DNA from: Rhizobiaceae bacterium
GTDB taxonomy: Bacteria; Pseudomonadota; Alphaproteobacteria; Rhizobiales; Rhizobiaceae
NCBI GenBank assembly: GCA_014238155.1
Contig: JABABQ010000045.1
Coordinates: 23,586-87,585, forward strand
DNA length: 64,000 nt
Direction: 5' to 3'
Shown: one piece after another, positions 37,797-46,328 of the stretch
Layout of the letters: every line of letters starts with the position of its first letter
How positions within the stretch are numbered: the stretch's first letter is position 1
The notes under the pieces: generated by a model
What the model was told of the DNA's origin: nothing
Databases searched by the model: none
The model's input: only the letters and a program-made list of their open reading frames with translations
Program-made: the position numbers and the translations under genes

Positions 37797-38737
37797 GCGG
37801 CGATCATCTCCCAAGTGGCATTGCCGTTGATCTTGGTGGCACCAAAATTTCCGCTGCACGCGTGACCAACGGCGATGTTGGAGACATTATCAAGGCTGAA
37901 ACCGACCCCAATGCGTCGATCGACAATCAGATCGCTGCAATTTGTCACCTGGTGCACCAAATCGACCTGACCGGCGGCGGCGGCGGCGGTGACGGCGGCG
38001 GCGGTGGCGGTGGCGGTGGCGGTGGCGGTGGCGATAGCAAAATCATTGGGGTCGCGGTGGCTGGGCGGGTCAGTTCTGACGGTGAATGGTACGCGGTCAA
38101 TTCCGATATATTGACTCAAATCGACAAAGTGCCACTGCGCCAGATATTGACCCAACAATTGGGGCAGCATGTGACAGTTGAAAACGACGCCACAGCCGCA
38201 GCACTTGGAGAACTCACCTGCGGAGCCGGTAAGAACAGCAATTCATTTGCCTATATCACCGTATCCACCGGCGTTGGCGGTGGCATCATACTGGATGGCA
38301 GACCTGTCGTATCTGCTTCAGGACTGGCAGGCCATATAGGTTTTACGACATCCCGAATGCAGGGAGAACTCTGTGGAAGCGGTCGCACCAATACGGTGGA
38401 AAGCATCGCCTCGGGCCGGGCCCTTTCTGCCGCCGCGGCCAAAATTGGCCATGCGGGACTGAATGGCAAGCAAGTCTACGATGCGCATCTGTCGGGCCAG
38501 TCATGGGCGACACAGCTGGTTTCCAATTCAGCAGCAGCGATTGCCGAATTGAGCAGCAATCTGAAAGCCGTTCTGGACATCGATGCCGTGGTAATCGGTG
38601 GTGGTGTCGGTCTGGCGGAAGGTTATGCGGAATTGGTTGAGGCCCATTTGCAAGATGAACCCGAGCTGTTTCGCCCAAAAGTGCATCGCGCTGCACTGAA
38701 AGAGAATTCTGCCCTTGTTGGCGTTCTGGTGCGCTAG
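37793..38737 (+). CDS. ROK-family sugar kinase (N-acylmannosamine kinase candidate)
   Basis: 314 residues, overlapping nanE by 4 bp. Motifs are the ATP phosphate loop VDLGGTKISAARV, VENDATAAALGE (catalytic Asp), ITVSTGVGGGIILDG, LAGHIGF and DIDAVVIGGGVGLAEGY. The ROK zinc cluster, normally C-x-C-G-x-x-G-C-x-E, reads CGSGRTNTVE here, so two of three cysteines are lost (Ser, Thr). Residues 61-80 are a run of 19 Gly and one Asp from a GGC/GGT repeat, placed in the loop before the IIGVAVAGRV strand. Gene order makes NanK (ManNAc to ManNAc-6-phosphate) the best guess. Confidence 0.88.
   Translation: MSGDHLPSGIAVDLGGTKISAARVTNGDVGDIIKAETDPNASIDNQIAAICHLVHQIDLTGGGGGGDGGGGGGGGGGGGGDSKIIGVAVAGRVSSDGEWYAVNSDILTQIDKVPLRQILTQQLGQHVTVENDATAAALGELTCGAGKNSNSFAYITVSTGVGGGIILDGRPVVSASGLAGHIGFTTSRMQGELCGSGRTNTVESIASGRALSAAAAKIGHAGLNGKQVYDAHLSGQSWATQLVSNSAAAIAELSSNLKAVLDIDAVVIGGGVGLAEGYAELVEAHLQDEPELFRPKVHRAALKENSALVGVLVR
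37973..38032. repeat. In-frame GGC/GGT microsatellite inside the ROK kinase
   Basis: Twenty codons: GGC or GGT at all but one (GAC at 37991-37993). The second half is an alternating GGC-GGT hexamer repeat, expected to be prone to slippage in 6-bp steps that keep the frame. Confidence 0.95.
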
Positions 38738-38744
38738 AGCCCCC

Positions 38745-38925
38745 GGGTCTCTCGTCTTATCGAACATGGCGTCAATCTTAGGACAGGCCCGACAGATTTT
38801 TTCGTCATGTGACAACCATAGTCGGGCGGAGCCGGGCGCCAGCGTAAGCCGTTGCGAATGACATGGATGATACCACTAAGAACTCGGCGGTCGTCCAAGC
38901 GCCCGATAGCTGTGTCACACAATGG
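38745..38925 (-). pseudogene. Remnant of an IS5-type (IS427-group) transposase
   Basis: Minus-strand translation from about 38925 gives the N-terminal block typical of this group (LDDRRVLSGIIHVIRNGLRWRPAPPDYG). A frame change follows, after which a fragment reading KIDAMFDKT, matching the next conserved part, appears closer to 38760. The catalytic DDE region is absent. No target duplication or inverted ends recognised. Confidence 0.75.
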
Positions 38926-38928
38926 GTG

Positions 38929-39411
38929 TTATGAGCCGACCACCATTGCTGCACTAGTTAGGTTTCGTGGATCCAGCGTTGCAAATGGGTTTAGTTTGGT
39001 TTGGGCCTGCGCCAAAACCATTTGTTTTATTTTCGTGGAAGACGTTCGGGGATTGTAGCTAACTTGAACAATCTCTTTTCCCATTTCTAGTAAATAGGCA
39101 TCAACATCCAGGTTATGAGGCTGTCGTCCCCAGTCTTCGCCAACCACAAAAATATCCACGTCCACCGCTTTGCAACCTGAAACATATTCAAGTTCATGAT
39201 ATGGGCGCACGATGTCGACACAACTCAACGCTTGCAACATCTCCACGCGCTGTTCCAAAGGAACAATCGGGACATTGGGTTTGTACAGGTTTACAACCTC
39301 ATCTGAAGCAACGCCAACCGCCAGAACGTCCCCCAGTGTTTTGCAGTGTTTCAACAAAGCAAGATGGCCGACATGAAGTAAATCAAAAGTGCCCACGGTG
39401 TAGACGATCAT
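38929..39411 (-). CDS. Cytidylyltransferase-like nucleotidyltransferase (TagD/GCT type)
   Basis: 160 residues from the ATG at 39411, where the nucleotide-binding strand begins (MIVYTVGTFDLLHVGHLALLKHCKTLGD). The HxGH motif is HVGH at residues 14-17. The second signature appears as NPRTSSTKIKQM, close to the RTxGISTT motif with a one-residue gap relative to the consensus. FVVGEDWGRQP matches the family's GDDW block. It should transfer CMP from CTP to a phosphorylated alcohol such as glycerol-3-phosphate or phosphoethanolamine. A CDP-alcohol phosphotransferase gene starts divergently 250 bp away, suggesting joint work on a phospholipid or polar headgroup. The last 25 residues look unrelated to the family. 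Confidence 0.85.
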   Translation of the reverse strand: MIVYTVGTFDLLHVGHLALLKHCKTLGDVLAVGVASDEVVNLYKPNVPIVPLEQRVEMLQALSCVDIVRPYHELEYVSGCKAVDVDIFVVGEDWGRQPHNLDVDAYLLEMGKEIVQVSYNPRTSSTKIKQMVLAQAQTKLNPFATLDPRNLTSAAMVVGS

Positions 39412-39663
39412 TTTCCAGTTTATCCTTTTACTAGTGTACAAACGGTGTTAGCTAACGGGATCGGGATTAAAATCCACGATCACGCGACGATTATTCAATA
39501 ATTTCATATAGATAGATAATATGATATAGCTCCAGACCTTTAAAAGTCTAGAGAGTGTTTGTGTCTTGAAAACTACTGGTTTCAAATGCACGCAGAATAG
39601 GAAGCAGAGTTTGCCAGTCTAATATCGACTTGGCCTGCGTTTCTTTAACCCAAAGGACCTGCC

Positions 39664-40320
39664 ATGACAACTGATAACACAGCATCAGAAGAACTGCCGA
39701 ATAGATCCATCCTGTCGTATATCAAAGACCTTCCCAATATATGCTCCCTTGCAGGGCTCGGATGCACTCTGATTGCGATCTATTTTCTGATTACTGGTGT
39801 CTATGCAGCCGCCATGATTGGCATGATCTGGGCGGTCGCATTTGATTGGGCTGATGGGCTAATTGCGCGCAGGATGTCAGGACGAACTGGCGCTGATCGA
39901 CAATTCGGCGGTCAACTTGATCTGCTCATCGATATCGTGAGTTACGGTGTCACGCCCGCAATTTTGATATTGAGCTATGCAAGCTTTAATCCCGCATTTT
40001 TGCCGATTGCATTTGTAATGCTGGTCTTTGGGGCGATCCGGTTGAGCTATTTCAGCACATTTGGGCTATCGGGTGATGCGAAATATACCGGATTAGCCAT
40101 TGATAATAATAGTATAATTCTAGTATTCTTGTTTATGTTCGCTGGATATTTTGACCGTACGTTGTTTTCTGTATTTCTCGGTGCAAGCGGCCTCTGCCTT
40201 GCAGCGCTGAATGTCTCACAGATAAAGACACCAAAGCTCTCCGGAAATCCCGTAAACGTTGCCCTTCTTGCAATCTATACGTTAGCTGTGACCATCACAT
40301 ATGGTTGGACCTTACTATAG
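39664..40320 (+). CDS. CDP-alcohol phosphatidyltransferase-family membrane enzyme
   Basis: 218 residues, mostly hydrophobic with about six membrane segments. The defining motif D-x2-D-G-x2-A-R...G-x3-D-x3-D is present: DWADGLIARR at residues 61-70 and GGQLDLLID about 15 residues later. It transfers a phosphoalcohol from a CDP-activated donor to an alcohol acceptor in the inner membrane, as in phosphatidylserine, phosphatidylglycerolphosphate or phosphatidylinositol synthases. Which one is unclear; a short N-terminal cytoplasmic stretch and the neighbouring cytidylyltransferase suggest a specialised headgroup. Confidence 0.9.
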   Translation: MTTDNTASEELPNRSILSYIKDLPNICSLAGLGCTLIAIYFLITGVYAAAMIGMIWAVAFDWADGLIARRMSGRTGADRQFGGQLDLLIDIVSYGVTPAILILSYASFNPAFLPIAFVMLVFGAIRLSYFSTFGLSGDAKYTGLAIDNNSIILVFLFMFAGYFDRTLFSVFLGASGLCLAALNVSQIKTPKLSGNPVNVALLAIYTLAVTITYGWTLL

Positions 40321-40532
40321 AGCATAGATCACTGCGGCAAAAACCTATCTAACAACCCCGGCTGCAACGGCGGTTGGTCGGCACAAATCGGCCCTAAAGC
40401 AGACCTGCGACACATTGACGTTAAGATCTGCAAAGTCCGCACTCCGATCAGTAGCCAATTCTTGGCCAATGTCCGCCATAGCAAGAAATGGTCGTCGTTA
40501 TCCCTGCCTTTTTCAGGGTCCAAAACCCAGTA

Positions 40533-41918
40533 TCAGATGGCGTTGAAATCGGCGCGCCAGCTGGCGAGCAGCGGATCGCTGGTTTGCTCAAGGAATTCAT
40601 TCAATTCATTTCGCATCGCCGTTAGACGCGACTGATGTTCGTCCCGTTCGATCAGATTGCGAATTTCTGCAGGATCATTTTCAAGATCAAACAATTCGCC
40701 ACCCTGGTCGCGATACCACACATATTTGAACCGCTGCAGTTCGATCATCCTCCAGTCCGTCACATTCATCCAGTCGCCGATGGGCCGCTGCATGGCAAAG
40801 GACGCCGGATTGTCAGGGTCCGACCAATCACCGCCCATCAAATCTCGTCCGGGCCATGCATCGTGATTCTCAAGATCGCACAGGGCCGCGAGCGTCGGGG
40901 CAACGTCGATCAGGCTGGCCGGCATATCGGTGCTCGATTGGCCCTCTATTGCCGGTGGATAGCGCATGATCAATGGCACACGGATGGACTCATCATAGGG
41001 CACCATTTTTTGCCACAGGCCGTGAGACCCAAGATTTTCCCCATGATCCGACGTGTAAACGACGATCGTATTGTCCAACAGGCCCTGCTCTTCCATCACA
41101 TCGATCACCCGCCCGACCATATCGTCGATCATTGTTACAAATCCCCAATAGACCGCATAGCTCGCCCGCCAGGCGTCGAAGTCTTCACCATGGTCAAGGA
41201 ATAACTGGCGATAATAGCTTGTCTTGTTGACATTGTGCTCACCGGTCTGGGGTCCAAAGTTACCGGGAAGCGGAACATCTTTCGGGTCATACATGGAAAA
41301 ATACGGCTCGGGGATCATGAAAGGCGGATGCGGTCCATTGTATGAGACAACCTGAAAAATTGGTTTTTCAGGGTCACGATCGCGGATCATCTGCAAGGCA
41401 AAATCCGTGACATAGGCTTCGTTGGTTTTGTTGACCGGCAGGTCCTGGCAATGAACTTTTGGTATCGACATGGAAGGGGTGCGTGTGGTGCGCGTCGCCG
41501 GATCGTTGAACATCCAGCCATCAATCAGCCCCTGATCCCTGCACCACTGGCTGTAGATCGGGGTGCTGTCGCCGGCATGATTGTCGGTAAAATCGCCAAT
41601 GTTCCCCTCCCCCATATGCCATTTTCCGGCATAGTTGATCTGATATCCGGCACCGCGAAAATGATCCAGCATTTCACAGGATGTCAGGTAACCATCCTGA
41701 TTGGACATCATGTCATTTTGCGTTGGATAAAGGCCGGTAAACAGCGACGCCCGTGACGGCAGACACAGCGGACACGGCGTTATTGCCCGGTCAAAACTGA
41801 CACCCTCATTTGCCAGACGATCTATGTTGGGAGTGCGACAGGGGGTCTGACCGCGGAACCCAAGCGTATCGGGACGTTGCTGATCGGTCATGATGAGCAG
41901 AACATTGGGTTTGGTCAT
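40533..41918 (-). CDS. Sulfatase (type I, formylglycine-dependent), copy 2
   Basis: 461 residues from the ATG at 41918, chosen because the sulfatase fold begins there (KPNVLLIMTDQQRPDTLGF). The formylglycine Cys is C52 in CLPSRASLFTGLYPT. Later motifs: NYAGKWHMGEG, FQVVSYNGPHPPFMIPEPY, YTSDHGENLGSHGLWQK and PASLIDVAPTLAAL. No signal peptide, so likely cytoplasmic, acting after import. It is the last gene of the GntR-ABC-sulfatase operon, 7 bp after the preceding sulfatase. It removes sulfate from an unknown ester. Confidence 0.93.
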   Translation of the reverse strand: MTKPNVLLIMTDQQRPDTLGFRGQTPCRTPNIDRLANEGVSFDRAITPCPLCLPSRASLFTGLYPTQNDMMSNQDGYLTSCEMLDHFRGAGYQINYAGKWHMGEGNIGDFTDNHAGDSTPIYSQWCRDQGLIDGWMFNDPATRTTRTPSMSIPKVHCQDLPVNKTNEAYVTDFALQMIRDRDPEKPIFQVVSYNGPHPPFMIPEPYFSMYDPKDVPLPGNFGPQTGEHNVNKTSYYRQLFLDHGEDFDAWRASYAVYWGFVTMIDDMVGRVIDVMEEQGLLDNTIVVYTSDHGENLGSHGLWQKMVPYDESIRVPLIMRYPPAIEGQSSTDMPASLIDVAPTLAALCDLENHDAWPGRDLMGGDWSDPDNPASFAMQRPIGDWMNVTDWRMIELQRFKYVWYRDQGGELFDLENDPAEIRNLIERDEHQSRLTAMRNELNEFLEQTSDPLLASWRADFNAI

Positions 41919-41925
41919 GTCTTGA

Positions 41926-43395
41926 TCAGTCTTTGCTGTTTGGTGTGAGATAGGCGCTGGTGGCGTCAAACTGCCCGGACTGAGTGCGCCACTGGCCGTT
42001 GAATTTTGCCACACAGTCGCGCAATGGATCATCAAAAAGCGCGGTTTCCTGTATCATCGCCTGGCGCATTGTGTGCATCACAAGTGCTGAGGATTCGTCC
42101 TTCGCCAGATTGCGCATTTCATGGGGGTCGTTGTTTAAGTCATACAGTTCGTCGCGATCTCCGGGGCTGAATATCAGCTTCCATCCATCATCGGAGACGA
42201 TCATGCGCTGCGAATACAGATAACGCAGTCCGTGAAATTCAGCCAACAGATAGTCCCGGCCAGCCGCCGATTGATCCAAAACCTGTTGCGAAAGGTCATT
42301 GGCCTGTCGCTGAAAATCGCCAAGCCCCAACAGACCGAGCGCCGTTGGCAATATGTCCATGTTCAATGCAAGGCCTGCCCGTTTTCCATGCGGCAGACCG
42401 GGATGTGCAAAGACCAGTGGTACCCGCATCGCCTCTTCATAAAGCAGACCCTTGTCGATCAACCCGCCATGAGCGCCGGTCATATCGCCATGGTCTGACG
42501 TGAAAACGATCAGTGTTTCCTCCATCAATCCGCTCTTTTCCAGATAATCCAGCAACCGTCCGATCTGGTGATCGAGCATGGCAACATGGTCACAATATAA
42601 GCCAATATATTCAATCGCTTCGGCGTCAGTCCGCGGATGCAGGCGGTAGAAGTCATCACGCTCCCGGATCACCTTTTCCGGCTTGTCCTGCAGATCATCG
42701 CGAAAATTGGCCCAGGGTCGTATTTTTTTCCGATCGGTGAATTGATGGAATTCATCGCAAATCAGATGAGGCCCGTGCGGGTCCCAATATTGCAGGCTGA
42801 CAAAAAACGGTTGATCGCCGCTGCGCATGTCTTCAACCATATCGATGGCCTGATTGGTCTGAAAATGCGCCGGTGTTGACTCAACCGGCCCGTGCCAGCG
42901 CCCCGCTGCCATTGTCTGCTTATCGGGATTGAAGAACAGCGTCGGCGTGACCGAATAGTCCAGTTGATTGGACTTCAGATAGCCCTTGAAAGCGTCTGTC
43001 GTCGTCAGATTTCCATAGCCCGGCAGCACCTCGCCTTCAAAGCCGTAATCTGCCGGTGATTTTTCAACCCCCACATGCCACTTGCCAACAAAGCCACAGC
43101 GATAGTCAGCCGCCAACAATTGCTTGTGCAGCAACCTGTCCGGATCGGCCAGCTCCTTGCCCAGCGCGTGATACATATCGCAATTGGTGCCCATGCCGTG
43201 GGTAAAGGCATAGTCGCCTGTAAACATTGAAGCGCGTGACGGGGTGCAAAGCGGGCACGTTGCATAGGCGCGTTCAAAGGTTACGCCGGAACTGATCAGG
43301 CGATCTATATTCGGGGTTTCAACTTCAACCGATTTATTCGGTCCAACAACGTCCCAGCGCAACTGGTCAACTCCGATGAACAGCAGATTTTTCAC
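41926..43395 (-). CDS. Sulfatase (type I, formylglycine-dependent), copy 3
   Basis: 489 residues from a GTG at 43395 whose GTGA overlaps the stop of the upstream ATPase gene. The family start follows at once ([18 protein letters not shown]). The formylglycine Cys is C50 in CTPSRASMFTGDYAF; other motifs are GFVGKWHVGVE, FFVSLQYWDPHGPH and FTSDHGDMTGAHGGLIDKG. No signal peptide. The translational coupling to an ABC transporter ATPase is strong evidence that its substrate is what the transporter imports. It is divergent in sequence from the sulfatase encoded downstream, so the two probably attack different positions or compounds. Confidence 0.93.
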   Translation of the reverse strand: MKNLLFIGVDQLRWDVVGPNKSVEVETPNIDRLISSGVTFERAYATCPLCTPSRASMFTGDYAFTHGMGTNCDMYHALGKELADPDRLLHKQLLAADYRCGFVGKWHVGVEKSPADYGFEGEVLPGYGNLTTTDAFKGYLKSNQLDYSVTPTLFFNPDKQTMAAGRWHGPVESTPAHFQTNQAIDMVEDMRSGDQPFFVSLQYWDPHGPHLICDEFHQFTDRKKIRPWANFRDDLQDKPEKVIRERDDFYRLHPRTDAEAIEYIGLYCDHVAMLDHQIGRLLDYLEKSGLMEETLIVFTSDHGDMTGAHGGLIDKGLLYEEAMRVPLVFAHPGLPHGKRAGLALNMDILPTALGLLGLGDFQRQANDLSQQVLDQSAAGRDYLLAEFHGLRYLYSQRMIVSDDGWKLIFSPGDRDELYDLNNDPHEMRNLAKDESSALVMHTMRQAMIQETALFDDPLRDCVAKFNGQWRTQSGQFDATSAYLTPNSKD

Positions 43396-44405
43396 TGGGT
43401 TGGCGTGTCTTCGATCAGATGACAGGCAGCAAAATGCTGTTTCCCATCGCGCATATGTGCCTTCAGCTCCGGCACCTCGGTCTTGCAGCGCGCGATTGCC
43501 TTTCCACAACGAGGGTGAAAAGGACACCCGGCAGGCGGATTTATCGGACTTGGCACATCGCCTTTCAGGACGATACGTTTGGTTTTGCGGTCCAGATCGG
43601 CAACCGGAATGGCCGACAACAGCGCTTCGGTATAGGGGTGCAAAGTATCGGCATAAATGTCTTCGGTCTGCGCCAATTCGACCACCCGCCCCAGATACAT
43701 AACGGCGATCCGGTCGCAGATATATTCCGTCACCGACAGGTCATGGGTGATGAAAATATAAGTCAGGTTGCGCTCGTTCTTCAGGTCCAGCAGCAATTGC
43801 AGAACCTGGGCCTGGATGGAAACATCCAATGCACTGACCGCCTCGTCGCAAACAATCAGCTCCGGATCGATGCACAGCGCTCTTGCAATGCCGATACGCT
43901 GACGTTGACCACCGGAAAATTCGTGGGGATAGCGGTCCATATACTCACGGCGCAGATTAACCGCCTCAAGCAGATCACCGATGATTTCGCGGCGCCGTTT
44001 TTTTGACTTCACGCCATACAATTTCAACGGATCTTCAAGCGAACCAAAGATCGTAAAGGCCGGATTGAGCGACGAATGGGGGTCCTGAAATACGATCTGT
44101 AATTTGTTGCGGTGGCCAACCATTTCGGCATCGCTCAACCCACGAAGTTCCACCGGTCCGTCGGCTGAATTGTAGGTGATTTCACCCGCTGTCGCACGCA
44201 CAAGCTGCAGGATTGATTTGCCGAGCGTGGTCTTGCCGCAACCACTTTCGCCGACCAGACCCAATACCTCGCCGCGTCGCACGTCGAGATCCACGCCATC
44301 CACCGCCTTCACATGGCCGACGACCGAATTGAAAACGCCCTTTCGAACCGGAAAGTAGGTTTCCAGTCCACGCAATTCCAGAATGTGATCTTCTGTTTCA
44401 GGCAT
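43392..44405 (-). CDS. Peptide/nickel-type ABC transporter ATP-binding protein (DppF/OppF type)
   Basis: 337 residues from the ATG at 44405, preceded by GAGGAG. Walker A is [13 protein letters not shown], signature LSGGQ is in [16 protein letters not shown] and Walker B is [13 protein letters not shown]. The C-terminal oligopeptide/dipeptide domain is present with the [13 protein letters not shown] motif. It energises transport from the inner side of the cytoplasmic membrane together with the ATPase encoded just upstream, overlapping it by 8 bp. The second ATPase makes this a heterodimeric system of the Dpp/Opp/Sat kind. Confidence 0.95.
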   Translation of the reverse strand: MPETEDHILELRGLETYFPVRKGVFNSVVGHVKAVDGVDLDVRRGEVLGLVGESGCGKTTLGKSILQLVRATAGEITYNSADGPVELRGLSDAEMVGHRNKLQIVFQDPHSSLNPAFTIFGSLEDPLKLYGVKSKKRRREIIGDLLEAVNLRREYMDRYPHEFSGGQRQRIGIARALCIDPELIVCDEAVSALDVSIQAQVLQLLLDLKNERNLTYIFITHDLSVTEYICDRIAVMYLGRVVELAQTEDIYADTLHPYTEALLSAIPVADLDRKTKRIVLKGDVPSPINPPAGCPFHPRCGKAIARCKTEVPELKAHMRDGKQHFAACHLIEDTPTQ

Positions 44406-45402
44406 TTTCCAACAACTCCTCATGCTGCCAGCACATCACCCGATGGGTGTCGGATAAATGCTCTTCTGCTGGCATCTGATTGCAAGCAGCAGTTGCAAAA
44501 TCGCAGCGCGGGGCAAACTGACAGCCTTTGGGACGGTCATAGGCGTCGGGCGTCGCACCGCGAATGGACTTGATATCCTGCGATCTGCCGCGTCCCAGCA
44601 CGGGAATGCTTTCCAGCAACGCCTTGGTGTAGGGATGCCGTGGTCGGCGCAGCACGTCATCGACCGTTCCAGCTTCAACGATATTGCCCATATACATAAC
44701 CGCAACATCATCGGCCAATTCAGCAACCACACCCATATCGTGAGTGATCAGCATAATCGCGGTGTCGTTTTCAGTTTTCAGTTTTTCCATCAACTCGAAT
44801 ATCTGCGCCTGAATTGTCACGTCCAGCGCGGTCGTCGGTTCATCGGCAATCAGAATTTTGGGGTTGCAGGACATGGCCATGGCGATCATTGCCCGCTGCC
44901 GCATACCGCCGGAATAATGGTGCGGATATTCATCGACCCGCTGTTCCGGCGACGGGATGCCCATATCTGCCAGCAATTGAATGGTCCGCTCTCGAATCTC
45001 GGATTTCGACAAGTCCGTGTGATATTGCAGGCTTTCAGCGATTTGAAACCCAATCGTGTAAACCGGATTAAGCGCGGTCATCGGGTCCTGAAAAATCATT
45101 GCTATTTCAGAACCGCGAATGCGCTTCATTTCCGCGCCGTCGCGTTCGAGTTCGTGAATTGCGATTTCACCCGCATCGGAATGATAGGTTATGGACCCTT
45201 CTTCGATGCGCGACAGGCGTGGCAGCAATTGCATGATGGTTGATGCAGTGACAGATTTACCGCAGCCGCTTTCCCCAACAACACAAAGAGTGGATCCCTT
45301 TTTGATGTCGAACGACACACCGTTGACGGCCTTGTTGCATCTCTTATTGGTGTAGAAATACGTCTTTAAATCTTTGACACTGAGGGCGGTTTGCTGGCTC
45401 AT
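44398..45402 (-). CDS. Peptide/nickel-type ABC transporter ATP-binding protein (DppD/OppD type)
   Basis: 334 residues from the ATG at 45402, 4 bp after the permease gene. Walker A is GESGCGKSVTASTI, the signature is YSGGMRQRAMIAMAM, and Walker B is ILIADEPTTALDVTIQ. The D-loop and His switch (LITHDMG) follow. The C-terminal cap has GCQFAPRCDFA. It pairs with the downstream ATPase. In the genome the order SBP-permease-permease-ATPase-ATPase is the normal one for this transporter class. Confidence 0.95.
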   Translation of the reverse strand: MSQQTALSVKDLKTYFYTNKRCNKAVNGVSFDIKKGSTLCVVGESGCGKSVTASTIMQLLPRLSRIEEGSITYHSDAGEIAIHELERDGAEMKRIRGSEIAMIFQDPMTALNPVYTIGFQIAESLQYHTDLSKSEIRERTIQLLADMGIPSPEQRVDEYPHHYSGGMRQRAMIAMAMSCNPKILIADEPTTALDVTIQAQIFELMEKLKTENDTAIMLITHDMGVVAELADDVAVMYMGNIVEAGTVDDVLRRPRHPYTKALLESIPVLGRGRSQDIKSIRGATPDAYDRPKGCQFAPRCDFATAACNQMPAEEHLSDTHRVMCWQHEELLENA

Positions 45403-45406
45403 CTCA

Positions 45407-46321
45407 TCACCCCTGCAATGTCGGGTCGGTGGAATCACGCAATCCGTCACCAATGAAATTGACACTCAAAACGAATAGCGAGATCACCGCGCCAACCGGC
45501 AACCACATCCACCAATTGTTTTGCAACACGCGCAAATCCTGAGCGACGTTCAATATATTGCCCCAGGTTGGAATGCTGAGCGGGACGCCGAGGCCCAAAA
45601 AGCTCAACCCGGCTTCCGCCAGAATAAACATCGCCGTGGTCAGCGTCACATTGACCATGATGGGGCCCAGCGCATTGGGAAGTATGTGCTTGTAGCAAAT
45701 CTTGAAGGTCGACACGCCAAAGCTCTGCAGTGCCTGAACATATTCTTCCTCACGCAGCGACAACATGCGCGCCCGCGACAACCGATACATCGCTCCCCAG
45801 CCGGATATGACAAATATAACGATCAGATTGAACAGGCTTTGGCCGACGATTGAAACCAGCAGCAAAACCAAAATTATCTGCGGGAACGCCATGAAAATTT
45901 CGGATGTGCGCAAGGCGATGGTATCAATCCAACCGCCACGATATCCCGAATAACAGCCAATTGCGACGCCAAAGGAAGCGGAAACCAGCGCACTGCCGAG
46001 ACCCACAAGAATGGATACTCTGCCGCCATAAAGAATACGGGCGAATACGTCACGCCCGGTGCGGTCGGTACCGAAAATATGTTCCCAAGACGGGGATTGA
46101 AGCATCGAACGCAGATCAATTTTTTGCGGATCATGAGAGGTAAACAGTGGCGCAAATATTGCCGACAGCAGGATCACCAGGAAAATAGCGATGCCGACTA
46201 CTGCCAGGCGATTGCTCAACAATTTGCGCAATGCCCGACTGCCGGTACTGGATTTCAGTTTCCCGGCCTCTTCGAGGTCGCGAATGCGGTCGAATTTTTT
46301 ATCAAGGGATGTTTTAGCCAT
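45407..46321 (-). CDS. Peptide-type ABC transporter permease (DppC/OppC type)
   Basis: 304 residues. A cytoplasmic N-terminal tail of about 40 residues precedes a first membrane helix (LAVVGIAIFLVILLSAIFAPLF). The extracellular HIFGTDRTGRDVFARILYGGR block, typical of DppC, follows. The coupling loop reads EEYVQALQSFGVSTFKICYKHILPNALGPI. About six membrane segments in total. It forms the translocation path with the DppB-type protein, whose gene lies 7 bp upstream. Confidence 0.95.
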   Translation of the reverse strand: MAKTSLDKKFDRIRDLEEAGKLKSSTGSRALRKLLSNRLAVVGIAIFLVILLSAIFAPLFTSHDPQKIDLRSMLQSPSWEHIFGTDRTGRDVFARILYGGRVSILVGLGSALVSASFGVAIGCYSGYRGGWIDTIALRTSEIFMAFPQIILVLLLVSIVGQSLFNLIVIFVISGWGAMYRLSRARMLSLREEEYVQALQSFGVSTFKICYKHILPNALGPIMVNVTLTTAMFILAEAGLSFLGLGVPLSIPTWGNILNVAQDLRVLQNNWWMWLPVGAVISLFVLSVNFIGDGLRDSTDPTLQG

Positions 46322-46328
46322 GATCGCC

